From: Ensifer sp. LC11 | Lineage (GTDB): Bacteria > Pseudomonadota > Alphaproteobacteria > Rhizobiales > Rhizobiaceae | NCBI RefSeq assembly: GCF_001695835.1 | Contig: NZ_MBSO01000006.1 | Location: 62,001 to 126,000 of the forward strand | Length of the DNA stretch: 64,000 nt | Direction of reading: 5' to 3' | Shown: positions 43,086 through 52,570 of the stretch, piece after piece | Layout of the letters: the number at the start of each line of letters is the position of its first letter | Numbering within the stretch: the stretch's first letter is position 1 | Position numbers and translations under genes: made by a program | The notes under the pieces: model-generated | Databases searched by the model: none | What the model was told of the DNA's origin: nothing | The model's input: the letters and a program-made list of their open reading frames with translations, nothing else

Positions 43086-44750
43086 ATGCCTGAGCACCAG
43101 GCAGAAACGAAACTAGGGAACAGCCGCCACATGCTTGGACCGACTTCGCACGTCGACACGTTCACACGTGACCATCTGCCGCCACCGGAAGAATGGCCGG
43201 AATTCCTTCTCGAAGGCTTCGACTACCCGGACCATCTCAACGCCGCCGTCGAGCTGACGGACAGCATGGTCGCCAAGGGTTTTGGCGACCATACCGCGCT
43301 GATCGGCAACGGGCGTCGCCGGACCTATAAGGAACTGTCCGACTGGACGAACAGGCTCGCCCATGCGCTCGTCGAAAACTACGGCGTTAAGCCCGGCCAT
43401 CGGGTGCTCATCCGCTCCGCCAACAACCCGGCCATGGTCGCCTGCTGGCTGGCCGCCACCAAGGCCGGTGCCGTCGTCGTCAACACTATGCCGATGCTGC
43501 GATCCGGCGAGCTGGCCAAGATCGTCGACAAAGCGGAGATTAGCCTGGCGCTCTGCGATACGCGGCTGATGGAGGAGATGATCGCCTGCGCCAAGGATAG
43601 TCGCCACCTGAAGCAGGTCGTCAGCTTCGACGGGACCGCCAATCACGACGCCGAGCTCGACCGGATTGCACTCGACAAGTCGGTGGTCTTCGAGGCAGTC
43701 CACACCGGTCGTGACGACGTGGCGCTGCTTGGTTTCACTTCGGGTACGACGGGGATCCCGAAGGCGACCATGCATTTCCACCGCGATCTGCTTGCGATCG
43801 CCGACGGTTATGCCCGTGAAGTACTCGGGGTCACGCCCGACGATATCTTCGTCGGCTCGCCGCCGCTCGCCTTCACCTTCGGTCTCGGCGGCCTTGCGAT
43901 CTTTCCCTTGCGCTTCGGCGCGGCGGCGACGCTGCTCGAACACGCGACCCCCGCCAACATGGTGGAGATCATCGAGAAGTACAAAGCGACGATCTCGTTT
44001 ACCGCTCCCACCGCCTATCGGGCGATGATGAAGGCGATGGACAATGGCGCCGACCTGTCATCGCTCCGGGTGGCGATCTCGGCGGGCGAGACCCTGCCGG
44101 GCCCTGTCTTTGAGGAGTGGACGGCGAAAACCGGCAAACCGATCCTCGACGGGATAGGCGCGACCGAGATGCTGCACATCTTCATTTCCAACCGCTTCGA
44201 GGACCGCAAGGCTGCCTCGACCGGCAAGCCCGTTGCCGGTTATGAAGCGCGGATCGTCGACGACGAGATGCGGGAAGTACCCCGGGGCACGATCGGGAAG
44301 CTTGCCGTGCGCGGCCCGACCGGCTGCCGCTACATGGCGGACAGCCGTCAGCGCGACTATGTGCGCGACGGCTGGAACCTGACCGGCGACGCCTTCTATC
44401 AGGATGAGGATGGCTTCTTCCATTTCGCCGCCCGCTCGGACGACATGATCATCACCGCCGGCTACAACATCGCCGGTCCCGAGGTCGAAGCGGCCCTGAT
44501 CGCGCATCCTGAAGTCGCCGAATGCGCCGTCGTCGGCGCGCCCGATGCGGATCGCGGCCAGATCGTCGAGGCCTATGTCGTGCTGATTTCCGGCGTGGCG
44601 GCGGACGATGCGACGATCAAGCGCCTGCAGGATCATGTGAAGGCGACGATCGCCCCTTACAAATATCCGCGATCGGTAAAGTTCCTGGACAGCCTGCCGA
44701 AGACAGCCACGGGCAAGATCCAGCGGTTCCGATTGCGGTCGGAGACCTGA
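43086..44750 (+). CDS. 2-aminobenzoate (benzoate-type) CoA ligase
   Basis: 554-residue AMP-forming acyl-CoA synthetase. Core motifs are [19 protein letters not shown] (P-loop), [24 protein letters not shown] (hinge) and [13 protein letters not shown] (catalytic Lys). The benzoate/2-aminobenzoate ligase group has the same [17 protein letters not shown] region. Anthranilate is expected as substrate because kynA follows at once and the 2-aminobenzoyl-CoA monooxygenase is nearby. The start could be ATG 43086 or ATG 43131; neither has a strong ribosome site. It heads an operon with kynA and a LIV-type importer. Confidence 0.88.
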   Translation: MPEHQAETKLGNSRHMLGPTSHVDTFTRDHLPPPEEWPEFLLEGFDYPDHLNAAVELTDSMVAKGFGDHTALIGNGRRRTYKELSDWTNRLAHALVENYGVKPGHRVLIRSANNPAMVACWLAATKAGAVVVNTMPMLRSGELAKIVDKAEISLALCDTRLMEEMIACAKDSRHLKQVVSFDGTANHDAELDRIALDKSVVFEAVHTGRDDVALLGFTSGTTGIPKATMHFHRDLLAIADGYAREVLGVTPDDIFVGSPPLAFTFGLGGLAIFPLRFGAAATLLEHATPANMVEIIEKYKATISFTAPTAYRAMMKAMDNGADLSSLRVAISAGETLPGPVFEEWTAKTGKPILDGIGATEMLHIFISNRFEDRKAASTGKPVAGYEARIVDDEMREVPRGTIGKLAVRGPTGCRYMADSRQRDYVRDGWNLTGDAFYQDEDGFFHFAARSDDMIITAGYNIAGPEVEAALIAHPEVAECAVVGAPDADRGQIVEAYVVLISGVAADDATIKRLQDHVKATIAPYKYPRSVKFLDSLPKTATGKIQRFRLRSET

Positions 44751-44754
44751 AAAC

Positions 44755-45591
44755 ATGAGCAAATCATACAATCCTTCTGACGAAGGCGCCCAGATGTCGT
44801 TCAAGGGGCGCATGTCCTACAGCGACTACCTGATGCTGGAAAAGGTGCTGGACGCACAGGAGCCGCTTTCAAAGGCCCATGACGAGATGCTGTTCATCAT
44901 TCAGCATCAGACGTCGGAGCTTTGGATGAAGCTCGCGCTGCACGAGATCAACGCCGCGGTCCGCTCGATCCGCGACGACCGGCTGGAGCCGGCGTTCAAA
45001 ATGCTGACACGGGTTGCGCGCATCTTCGAACAGCTGAACAGCGCCTGGGACGTGCTGCGCACGATGACCCCCAGCGAATACACCACGTTCCGCGAATCGC
45101 TCGGCCAATCCTCCGGCTTCCAGTCGTGGCAGTACCGGGCGATCGAGTTCCTTGCCGGCAACCGCAACGTCGCCATGCTCGGGCCGCATGCGCATCGCGC
45201 CGACATCATGGAAAAGCTGGAGGCGATACTCGCCGCGCCGTCGCTCTACGACGAAGCGATCCGCCTGCTTTCACGCAACGGCTTCGATGTCGGCGAAGAG
45301 GCGCATCGGACCGACTGGCGCGAAACGCGCATAGAAAGCGACAAGGTGTTCGCCGCCTGGCAGGTCGTCTATCGCGATCCGGAGCGGTACTGGATGCTTT
45401 ATGAACTCGCAGAGAAGCTGGTCGACTTCGAGGACTATTTCCGTCGATGGCGTTTCAACCACGTCACCACGGTCGAGCGCATCATCGGCATGAAACGCGG
45501 AACCGGGGGAACATCCGGCGCGTCCTATCTGAAGAAGATGCTCGAAGTGGAACTTTTCCCCGAGCTCTGGCACGTGCGCACAGGTCTCTGA
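44755..45591 (+). CDS. kynA: Tryptophan 2,3-dioxygenase
   Basis: 278-residue heme dioxygenase turning L-tryptophan into N-formylkynurenine. The distal His is in [18 protein letters not shown], the substrate loop is [16 protein letters not shown] and the proximal His is in [20 protein letters not shown] with GGTSG after it. Length matches bacterial TDO. It starts four bases after the ligase stop. It is the committed first step of the tryptophan island. Confidence 0.97.
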   Translation: MSKSYNPSDEGAQMSFKGRMSYSDYLMLEKVLDAQEPLSKAHDEMLFIIQHQTSELWMKLALHEINAAVRSIRDDRLEPAFKMLTRVARIFEQLNSAWDVLRTMTPSEYTTFRESLGQSSGFQSWQYRAIEFLAGNRNVAMLGPHAHRADIMEKLEAILAAPSLYDEAIRLLSRNGFDVGEEAHRTDWRETRIESDKVFAAWQVVYRDPERYWMLYELAEKLVDFEDYFRRWRFNHVTTVERIIGMKRGTGGTSGASYLKKMLEVELFPELWHVRTGL

Positions 45592-45634
45592 TAGAACACA
45601 ACCCAAAAAGGGAACCTATAAAGAGGAGAACAGC

Positions 45635-46774
45635 ATGAACCGTATTCTGGCAGCGAGCCTTTTTGGCCTCTCGCTTGCAACGTCGAGCCTCGCCCACGCC
45701 GAGCCGGTGAAGATCGGCGTCATCACCACGCTTTCGGGCGGCGGCGCCGGCCTTGGCATCGACATGCGCGACGCCTTCACGCTGGCGATCAAGCAATCGG
45801 GCAACAAGGACGTGGAGCTGGTGATCGAAGACGATGCCCAGAAGCCGGAACTTGCGGTGCAGATTGCCGAGAAGATGATCCAGGGCGACAAGGTCGATCT
45901 GATGACCGGCATCATCTGGTCGAACCTTGCCATGGCAGTCGTGCCGAACACGGTGGCGCAGGACGTGATCTATCTCTCGCCCAACGCCGGTCCGTCAGCA
46001 CTTGCCGGGGCGAACTGCAACCCGAACTATTTCAACGTCGCCTACCAGAACGACAATTTCCATGAGGCAATGGGGCAATACGCCAACAAGGACTACAAGA
46101 ACGCCTTCATCCTGGCCCCCAACTACCCGGCCGGAAAGGACGCGCTGACCGGCTTCAAGCGATACTACAAGGGCGCTCTTGCCGGTGAGATCTACACCCA
46201 GGTCGGCCAGACGGACTACGCCGCCGAAATCGCCCAGATCCGCGCCTCCGACGCCGATACTGTCTACTTCTTCCTGCCCGGCGGCATGGGCATCGCGTTC
46301 ATGAAGCAGTACGCCCAGTCGGGCGTCAGCATCCCGGTCATGGGGCCGGGCTTCTCCTTCAGCCAGGATGTTCTGCCGGCGATCGGCGACGCAGCCCTTG
46401 GCGTCAAGAACTCGGCAACCTGGTCGAAGGATCTCGACAACGAGGCCAACAAGCAGTTCGTCGAAGCCTTCAAGGCCGAGTACAAGCGCCTGCCCTCGAT
46501 CTATGCGGCACAAAGCTGGGATACGGCAAACCTGATCCTCGCTGCCCTTTCGAAGGCTGATGTCAAGGACAAGGATGCGTTCCGCGCAGCACTTAAGGCG
46601 GCCGACTTCAAGTCCGTTCGCGGCGAATTCGCCTTCAACAACAACAACCACCCGATCCAGAACATCTATGTTCGCGAGGTGGTGAAGGAAGACGATGGCG
46701 TGTTGACCAACAAGATCATCGCCACCGCCTTTGAAGACCACAAGGACGCCTACGCCGAGAAGTGCAGCATGTAG
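45635..46774 (+). CDS. LIV-type ABC importer, periplasmic substrate-binding protein
   Basis: 379 residues with a signal peptide (MNRILAASLFGLSLATSSLAHA) and the Peripla_BP_6 fold (PVKIGVITTLSGGGAGLGI...). It belongs to the branched-chain-amino-acid/aromatic-acid binding group. In this operon tryptophan, kynurenine or anthranilate are likelier ligands than leucine. GAGGAGA gives a strong ribosome site. An 8-bp hairpin follows before the permease. Confidence 0.9.
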   Translation: MNRILAASLFGLSLATSSLAHAEPVKIGVITTLSGGGAGLGIDMRDAFTLAIKQSGNKDVELVIEDDAQKPELAVQIAEKMIQGDKVDLMTGIIWSNLAMAVVPNTVAQDVIYLSPNAGPSALAGANCNPNYFNVAYQNDNFHEAMGQYANKDYKNAFILAPNYPAGKDALTGFKRYYKGALAGEIYTQVGQTDYAAEIAQIRASDADTVYFFLPGGMGIAFMKQYAQSGVSIPVMGPGFSFSQDVLPAIGDAALGVKNSATWSKDLDNEANKQFVEAFKAEYKRLPSIYAAQSWDTANLILAALSKADVKDKDAFRAALKAADFKSVRGEFAFNNNNHPIQNIYVREVVKEDDGVLTNKIIATAFEDHKDAYAEKCSM

Positions 46775-46795
46775 TGCTTCGGCGTATGTAGTCGC

Positions 46796-46826
46796 CCGGA
46801 TGCGCGGCCCTGATGCCGGCATCCGG
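46796..46826. terminator. Intercistronic hairpin after binding-protein gene
   Basis: CCGGATGC (46796-46803) pairs with GCATCCGG (46819-46826), 22 bp after the stop. No T-tract. Such hairpins often protect the binding-protein message or partly stop transcription, giving more binding protein than permease. Confidence 0.5.
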
Positions 46827-46869
46827 TCGATGCTCCATGTCCTCCTGAAATGAAGCTTGGACCGGTCTC

Positions 46870-47790
46870 TTGTTCACCGCACTCCTGATCGAACAACTGC
46901 TCAACGGGCTTCAGCTCGGCGTGATGCTGTTTCTGATGGCCGCCGGCCTGACGCTGATCTTCGGGGTCATGGGCCTGATCAATCTCGCCCACGGCTCGCT
47001 CTACATGATCGGCGCCTTCGCCTGTGCGACCGTTGCGGCCGCCACAGGCTCCTTCTGGATCGGGCTGATCGCCAGCCTCGCCGCCGCCGCCGGCGTCGGC
47101 GCGATCATCGAGGTCGCGGTCATCCGCAGGCTTTACGACCGTGATCATCTCGACCAGGTGCTTGCCACCTTCGCGCTGATCCTGATCCTCTCCGAGGGCG
47201 CCCGCTGGCTCTTCGGCTCGTTCCCGCTCTATCTCGACATACCGCCCTTGCTTCAGGGCGCAGTGCCCCTGCCCGGCGGCGGCCAGTATCAGCTCTATCG
47301 CCTGGCGATCATCGGCGTCGGTATCGCGGTTGCCGTCGGCCTCTATCTGCTGATCGCGAGGACCCGGCTCGGCATGCGCATCCGTGCCGGGGAGTCCGAC
47401 CGCGAGATGATTGGAGCACTCGGCGTCGATATCGGCACGCTCTACACGGTCGTCTTTGCGCTCGGCGCAGCCCTTGCCGGTCTTGCCGGCGCCCTGGTCG
47501 GGGCGCTGCAATCGGTGCAGGTCGGCATGGGCGAACCGGTCCTGATCCTCGCCTTCGTCGTCATCGTCATCGGCGGCATCGGCTCGATCAAGGGTGCGCT
47601 CGTCGGCGCGGTCATCGTCGGTGTCGTCGACACGATGGGCCGCTTCCTGCTGCCCTCGCTGCTGGCGCTGACGATGCCTGCTTCGCAGGCAACCACGATC
47701 GGCGCGGCGCTCGCCTCGATGCTGATCTATGTCGTCATGGCCCTCATCCTTGCCTTCAGGCCGAGCGGCCTGTTTGCCGCGCAGTCGTGA
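46870..47790 (+). CDS. LIV-type ABC importer permease (LivH-like)
   Basis: 306-residue inner-membrane protein with about eight helices. Typical LivH stretches are GLTLIFGVMGLINLAHGSLYM and RAGESDREMIGALGVDI. Start appears to be a TTG at 46870; no better ATG stands nearby. It pairs with the LivM-like protein encoded next. Confidence 0.92.
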   Translation: MFTALLIEQLLNGLQLGVMLFLMAAGLTLIFGVMGLINLAHGSLYMIGAFACATVAAATGSFWIGLIASLAAAAGVGAIIEVAVIRRLYDRDHLDQVLATFALILILSEGARWLFGSFPLYLDIPPLLQGAVPLPGGGQYQLYRLAIIGVGIAVAVGLYLLIARTRLGMRIRAGESDREMIGALGVDIGTLYTVVFALGAALAGLAGALVGALQSVQVGMGEPVLILAFVVIVIGGIGSIKGALVGAVIVGVVDTMGRFLLPSLLALTMPASQATTIGAALASMLIYVVMALILAFRPSGLFAAQS

Positions 47791-47797
47791 GGTCCGA

Positions 47798-48769
47798 ATG
47801 AACCGCGAAACCACCGTCAATCTGCTGCTTGCCCTTCTGCTACTCGGCGCGCCGATCCTTGCCGCAAATCTGGGCGAACCCTTCTACGTGACGCTTGCGA
47901 CCCGCGTCGTCGTCCTGGCGCTTGCGGCCGTCGGCCTCAATCTCGCGCTCGGGCTCGGCGGGCTGCTCTCCTTCGGGCATGCGGCCTTCTTCGGCCTCGG
48001 CGGCTATGTCGCCGGCATCCTCGCGACGCACGCCTTCAACGGCGAGCCGCTTTTCGCCGACATTCCAGCGACCACGTCGATGCCACTCATCTGGGTGACG
48101 GCCGTGGTTGTTGCCGGACTCGTCGCGCTGCCGATTGGCGCGATCAGCCTGCGCACATCAGGCGTCTATTTCATCATGATCACGCTCGCCTTCGCGCAGT
48201 TGATCTATTACTTCGCGATATCCTGGCCGGCCTATGGCGGCGAAGATGGCCTATCGATGTCGATGCGCAACGCCTTTCCCGGCGTCAACACCGCCAAGCC
48301 CCTGCCCTATTTCCTGATCTGCTACGCCGCACTGATGGTTACGCTTCTCCTGTTTCGCATCGTCGAGGGTTCACGCTTCGGCAGCGCCCTGCAGGCGGCA
48401 AGACAGAACGGGACCCGCCTTGCCGCAGTCGGTATCGCGCCCTTCAGCATCCGGCTCGTCGCCTTCGCCGTTTCGGCGATGATCACCGGATTTGCCGGCG
48501 CGCTCTATGCCGATCTCAATCGCTTTGTCGGCCCTTCGATGCTTTCCTGGCACATGTCGGGCGAACTGATCGTGTTGATCATCCTCGGCGGCAAGGGGCG
48601 CCTGTTCGGACCCGTCGCCGGCGCGATGATCTTCGTCTTCTTCGAATATGTGCTCGGCGGCATCACCGAGCGCTGGCAGTTCTTTCTCGGCCTCATCCTG
48701 CTCGGCATCGTGCTCTTTGCCCGTGGCGGATTGCTGGGCCTGCTCTCGGGAAAGCCGCGCCATGTCTGA
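47798..48769 (+). CDS. LIV-type ABC importer permease (LivM-like)
   Basis: 323-residue inner-membrane permease with about ten helices. LGLGGLLSFGHAAFFGLGGY and LRTSGVYFIMITLAFAQL are LivM hallmarks. GAGG stands before ATG 47798, seven bases after the LivH stop. The frame is open further upstream, but that part is inside LivH. Its end overlaps the ATPase gene by 8 bp. Confidence 0.92.
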   Translation: MNRETTVNLLLALLLLGAPILAANLGEPFYVTLATRVVVLALAAVGLNLALGLGGLLSFGHAAFFGLGGYVAGILATHAFNGEPLFADIPATTSMPLIWVTAVVVAGLVALPIGAISLRTSGVYFIMITLAFAQLIYYFAISWPAYGGEDGLSMSMRNAFPGVNTAKPLPYFLICYAALMVTLLLFRIVEGSRFGSALQAARQNGTRLAAVGIAPFSIRLVAFAVSAMITGFAGALYADLNRFVGPSMLSWHMSGELIVLIILGGKGRLFGPVAGAMIFVFFEYVLGGITERWQFFLGLILLGIVLFARGGLLGLLSGKPRHV

Positions 48770-49511
48770 GCCCATTCTCGAAATCCGCGATCTGCGCAAA
48801 TCCTTCGGCGCACTCAAGGCCACGGACGGGGTGAGCGTCGAGCTGCAGCCGGGGCAGATCCATGCGTTGATCGGTCCGAACGGCGCCGGCAAGAGCACGC
48901 TGATCCACCAGATCGCCGGCTCGCTTAGGGCTGACAGCGGCACGATCCGGTTTCTCGGCCGGGATGTCAGCGGACTCGACATGGCCGCCCGCGCGAGGCT
49001 CGGCCTGGCGCGCAGTTTCCAGATCTCCTCGCTGGCGCAGGAATTCTCGGCGCTTCGCAATGTCATGCTGGCAGTGCAGGCGCGCCAGGGGAGCAGTTTT
49101 CGCTTCTTCCGCCAAGTGGCCAGCGACAGAGACCTGATCGAGCCGGCAATGGCGATGCTGGAGCGTGTCGACCTCGCCGCGCGCGCCCATGTGCCGGCCG
49201 CCGAACTCTCGCATGGCGAACGCCGGCAGCTCGAAATCGCCATCGCGCTGGCGCTGTCGCCGAAGGCCTTTCTCTTCGACGAACCGATGGCCGGCATGGG
49301 GCCGGAGGGCTCCAAGCGGCTGACGACGTTCCTCGACGGCTTGCGCCACGAAGCGCCGATGCTCTTGGTGGAGCACGACATGGATGCGGTTTTTGCGCTC
49401 GCAGATCGCATTTCCGTGCTCGTCTACGGCCGCATCATCGCGACCGGTACCGTCGATGAAATCCGCAGCGACCCGGAGGTCCGTCGCGCCTATCTGGGAG
49501 AAGCCGCATGA
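48762..49511 (+). CDS. LIV-type ABC importer ATPase (LivG-like)
   Basis: 249-residue ATP-binding subunit. Walker A is GPNGAGKST, followed by RSFQISSLAQEFSALRN. The signature reads LSHGERRQLEIA and Walker B is AFLFDEP. It starts inside the LivM 3' end and overlaps LivF by 4 bp. Confidence 0.93.
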   Translation: MSEPILEIRDLRKSFGALKATDGVSVELQPGQIHALIGPNGAGKSTLIHQIAGSLRADSGTIRFLGRDVSGLDMAARARLGLARSFQISSLAQEFSALRNVMLAVQARQGSSFRFFRQVASDRDLIEPAMAMLERVDLAARAHVPAAELSHGERRQLEIAIALALSPKAFLFDEPMAGMGPEGSKRLTTFLDGLRHEAPMLLVEHDMDAVFALADRISVLVYGRIIATGTVDEIRSDPEVRRAYLGEAA

Positions 49512-50194
49512 GCTTGCTCGAACTCCAGGGGCTCGAAACCTTCTACGGCGCGTCCCAGGCGCTCTTTGGCGTCAATCTTGATGTGCGCGAGGGAGAGGTG
49601 GTCGCGCTGATGGGCCGCAACGGCATGGGCAAGACGACGACGATCAACTCGATCCTCGGCCTCGTTCGCCCGCGCTCAGGCGCCATCAGTTTCGCCGGCA
49701 AGGAGATCTCCGGCATGCGCCCGCACCGGATCGCGAGGCTAGGCCTCGGCCTTGTGCCCGAAGGGCGGCGCTGCTTTCCCAATCTGACGGTCATGGAGAA
49801 CCTCGTTGCCACCGCTCGCGGCAGCGAATGGACATTCGAGAAAGTGGTCGCCCTCTTCCCCCGCCTTGGCGAGCGGCGCGACCAGTACGCCAACACGCTG
49901 TCAGGCGGCGAGCAGCAGATGCTCGCCATCGGCCGGGCGCTGATGACCAATCCCAGCCTGCTCATTCTCGACGAGGCAACCGAAGGGCTGGCACCGGTGA
50001 TCCGGCAGGATATCTGGTCGGCGATCCGCACGCTAAAGGCGGCCGGCCAGTCGATCCTCGTCGTCGACAAGACGCTCTCGGAATTGTTGCCGGTGGCGGA
50101 TCGATGCTTCGTCCTGGAAAAGGGTGCGGCGGTGTTCGAGGGGCCGCCGGCAGCGCTGACGCCAGCGCTGCAGGATCGCTATCTCGGCGTCTGA
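49508..50194 (+). CDS. LIV-type ABC importer ATPase (LivF-like)
   Basis: 228-residue ATP-binding subunit. Walker A is GRNGMGKTT, signature is LSGGEQQMLAIGRAL and Walker B is LLILDEA. LGLVPEGRRCFPNLTV is the LivF Q-loop pattern. It is the last gene of the ligase-kynA-importer operon and is convergent with the dehydratase gene, 8 bp away. Confidence 0.93.
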   Translation: MSLLELQGLETFYGASQALFGVNLDVREGEVVALMGRNGMGKTTTINSILGLVRPRSGAISFAGKEISGMRPHRIARLGLGLVPEGRRCFPNLTVMENLVATARGSEWTFEKVVALFPRLGERRDQYANTLSGGEQQMLAIGRALMTNPSLLILDEATEGLAPVIRQDIWSAIRTLKAAGQSILVVDKTLSELLPVADRCFVLEKGAAVFEGPPAALTPALQDRYLGV

Positions 50195-50202
50195 GCCGTG
50201 GC

Positions 50203-51174
50203 TTAAGCCGAGGGGATGCCGCCGGCAAGCACGACCGAATAGGCCGCAGCGTCGATGTTGCCGCCCGAGATCACGCAGACGATGTTTCCTTTGAGATCCG
50301 GCCGTGCAATCGCGGCCGCGAGCGAGGCAGCGCCGGCACCTTCCGCCACGATCTTGGCCTTCCTGAACAAGAGCCGCATCGCCTCGGTCACGTCTGCCGG
50401 ACTGACGGCAATGGCGCCGTCGATCAATTCGCGTACGACTGGCCAAAGCTGCGGCACCAGCGACGGCGCGCCGATGCTCTTGATGAAGGACGGGCGGGTT
50501 TTCACCGTCACGATCCGCCCCGCCGCAAGGGCAGCACAAACCGGGGCGGCGCTGTCATCCTCGACCGCAAAAACGCTCACCGGTCGGGAGCCGGTCTTGA
50601 CGGCACTTGCGACCCCGGCGGTTAGGCTGCCGCCGCCATAGGGGGTGAGCACCGCATCGACATCCGATAGATCCTCGATGATTTCCATACCGATCGAGCC
50701 GTTACCGGCCAACACTGCCTGATCGGTGACAGGGTTGATCAGCAGTTCCGGCGCCTCCGGCCGGGCCGCGCCGATAATATAGTCCCACCAAATCTCTTGG
50801 CTGACGAACCGCACCTCGCCGCCAAGCTCGCGCACGCCGTCGACCTTCGTCTGCGGCGCTCCGCGATACATGTAGGCGACCATCGGTACGCCCATGAGCC
50901 GGGCGGCCCAGGCCATGCCATAGGCCATGTTACCGGAGCTGGCGACCGCCACTCCTTGCCGCAGAGCAGCCGGATCGCGCGACAAGACTGCGTTTAGCGC
51001 CGGGCGAAGCTTGAAGGCGCCGATCGGAGACAGCGTCTCCAGTTTAAGGAAGATCTGGCGATCCGGGAAACCAAGATCGAGCCTGACCAGCGGCGTGCGG
51101 GCGACATAGGGAGCGATGCGGCCGCGAGCCTCGGCGATTTCATCCAGCGTCGGTCGGCGTGCTGCAGTTGTCAT
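50203..51174 (-). CDS. Threonine/serine dehydratase-like PLP enzyme
   Basis: 323-residue fold-type II PLP enzyme. PLP lysine K55 lies in SPIGAFKLRPALN, the phosphate loop is YGGGSLTAG, and AVASSGNMAYGMAW contacts substrate. The family deaminates threonine, serine or hydroxyaspartate to 2-oxo acids through enamine intermediates. Its role here is open. ATG 51174 has GAGGA seven bases upstream. It follows kynU, but a hairpin lies between them. A RidA-family protein, able to clear enamines, is encoded at the right end. Confidence 0.8.
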   Translation of the reverse strand: MTTAARRPTLDEIAEARGRIAPYVARTPLVRLDLGFPDRQIFLKLETLSPIGAFKLRPALNAVLSRDPAALRQGVAVASSGNMAYGMAWAARLMGVPMVAYMYRGAPQTKVDGVRELGGEVRFVSQEIWWDYIIGAARPEAPELLINPVTDQAVLAGNGSIGMEIIEDLSDVDAVLTPYGGGSLTAGVASAVKTGSRPVSVFAVEDDSAAPVCAALAAGRIVTVKTRPSFIKSIGAPSLVPQLWPVVRELIDGAIAVSPADVTEAMRLLFRKAKIVAEGAGAASLAAAIARPDLKGNIVCVISGGNIDAAAYSVVLAGGIPSA

Positions 51175-51262
51175 AACGAAGTCCTCGTCTTCCACCTTCT
51201 GCGCAGCTGCCGGGACTGGTCTGCAGCGAGGCTGCGCAACCTTCATTGTGCGTCTCAGAGCG

Positions 51263-51292
51263 AGGCTGCGGGAGACATGCCGCCCGCAGCCT
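51263..51292. terminator. 10-bp hairpin between kynU and dehydratase
   Basis: AGGCTGCGGG (51263-51272) pairs exactly with CCCGCAGCCT (51283-51292) around a 10-base loop. It lies just downstream of the kynU stop on the minus strand and could end or trim the kynU message. No T-run seen. Confidence 0.55.
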
Positions 51293-51307
51293 GCCGACGG
51301 TATCAGA

Positions 51308-52555
51308 TCAGGTCACGGCCGCGCGGACGGCGAAGCGCGCGTCCTGCCATGCGCCCGTGCTGAGGATCTCTTCGAGGACTTCGACCGCCCGCCAGACGTC
51401 GGCATAGCCGACATAGAGCGGCGTGAAGCCGAAGCGCATCGTCGTCGGCGCGCGGAAATCGCCGATGACGCCGCGGGCAATGAGCGCCTGCATGATCTCG
51501 TAAGCGTGCGGGTGGCTGAACGAAACCTGGCTTCCGCGTTTGGCTCCGTCGCGCGGGCTTTCAAGCTCAAGGCCATGGGCGCCGCATTTCGCCTCGACGA
51601 GCATAATGAAGAGATCGGTGAGCCGGATGCTCTTCTCACGCAGCGCCGCCATGTCGACCTCGTCCCAGACATCGAGCGCGCCCTTCAGCGCCCGCAGCGA
51701 CAGGATCGGCTGGGTTCCGCAGAGGAAGCGGCGAATGCCCTCGCCCGCAGCGTAATGCTTCTCGAAGGCAAACGGGCGAGCATGGCCCCACCAGCCGGTG
51801 AGCGGCTGGCGGATATCGCCGTGGTGACGGGTCGCTGCGTAGATGAAGGCGGGCGCTCCGGGACCGCCATTCAGGTATTTGTAGGTGCAACCGACGGCGA
51901 AATCGACATTCGCACCGTCAAGATCGACCGGCAAGGCGCCGGCCGTATGGCAGAGATCCCAGATGATCAATGCGCCATGCTCGTGCGCCTTGCGCGTCAA
52001 GGCGGCCATGTCGCGCAACTCACCGGTCTTGTAGTTGACATGGTTGACCAGGACCACGGCGACACGGCCGTCGAACAGATCCTCGATCTCGGGTGCATCC
52101 ACCCCTTCGAGCCGCAGCGAGGCGCCGGGGCGCGTCGAAACCACGCCTTCGGCCATATAGAGGTCGGTCGGGAAACTGCCGCCTTCGCTAACGATCACCG
52201 AACGGTCCGGCCGGAGCGCCATGGCAGCATGCAGCGCCTTGTAGATGTTGATCGACGTGGTATCGCAAACCACCGTCTGGCCAGCGGCCGCTCCGATCAG
52301 CCGACCCACCCGGTCGCCGAGCGCCAGCGGCATCTCGAACCAACCGGCCGTGTTCCAGCTGCGGATGAGATCCTGCCCCCATTCCTCCGTCGCCGCCTTG
52401 CGAAGCTCGTCGAAGGCAGCGGTCGAGGCGACGCCAAGCGAGTTGCCGTCGAGATAAATCAGGTTCGGCGGCAGGATGAAGCGCTCGCGCATCGGACGCA
52501 GCACGTCGGCCGCATCCATCGCCTCGATCGCTGCAAAATCAGGAACTGCACTCAT
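51308..52555 (-). CDS. kynU: Kynureninase
   Basis: 415-residue PLP enzyme cleaving kynurenine to anthranilate and alanine. Signatures are LPPNLIYLDGNSLG, DTTSINIYKAL, IWDLCHTAGALPVDLDGA and the PLP lysine in CTYKYLNGGPGAPAF; RFGFTPLYVGYADVW closes the C-terminus. Length fits the family. It starts 15 bases after the permease stop, so it belongs to the TrpXYZ-type importer operon under the divergent GntR promoter. Confidence 0.97.
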   Translation of the reverse strand: MSAVPDFAAIEAMDAADVLRPMRERFILPPNLIYLDGNSLGVASTAAFDELRKAATEEWGQDLIRSWNTAGWFEMPLALGDRVGRLIGAAAGQTVVCDTTSINIYKALHAAMALRPDRSVIVSEGGSFPTDLYMAEGVVSTRPGASLRLEGVDAPEIEDLFDGRVAVVLVNHVNYKTGELRDMAALTRKAHEHGALIIWDLCHTAGALPVDLDGANVDFAVGCTYKYLNGGPGAPAFIYAATRHHGDIRQPLTGWWGHARPFAFEKHYAAGEGIRRFLCGTQPILSLRALKGALDVWDEVDMAALREKSIRLTDLFIMLVEAKCGAHGLELESPRDGAKRGSQVSFSHPHAYEIMQALIARGVIGDFRAPTTMRFGFTPLYVGYADVWRAVEVLEEILSTGAWQDARFAVRAAVT

Positions 52556-52570
52556 AAGGTTGGTCCTTGT

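Noticed and set aside
42931-43093. 54-codon frame that ends across the ligase start codon, possible leader peptide
   Set aside because: No ribosome site before its ATG and ordinary composition; likely chance in a gap of moderate GC.
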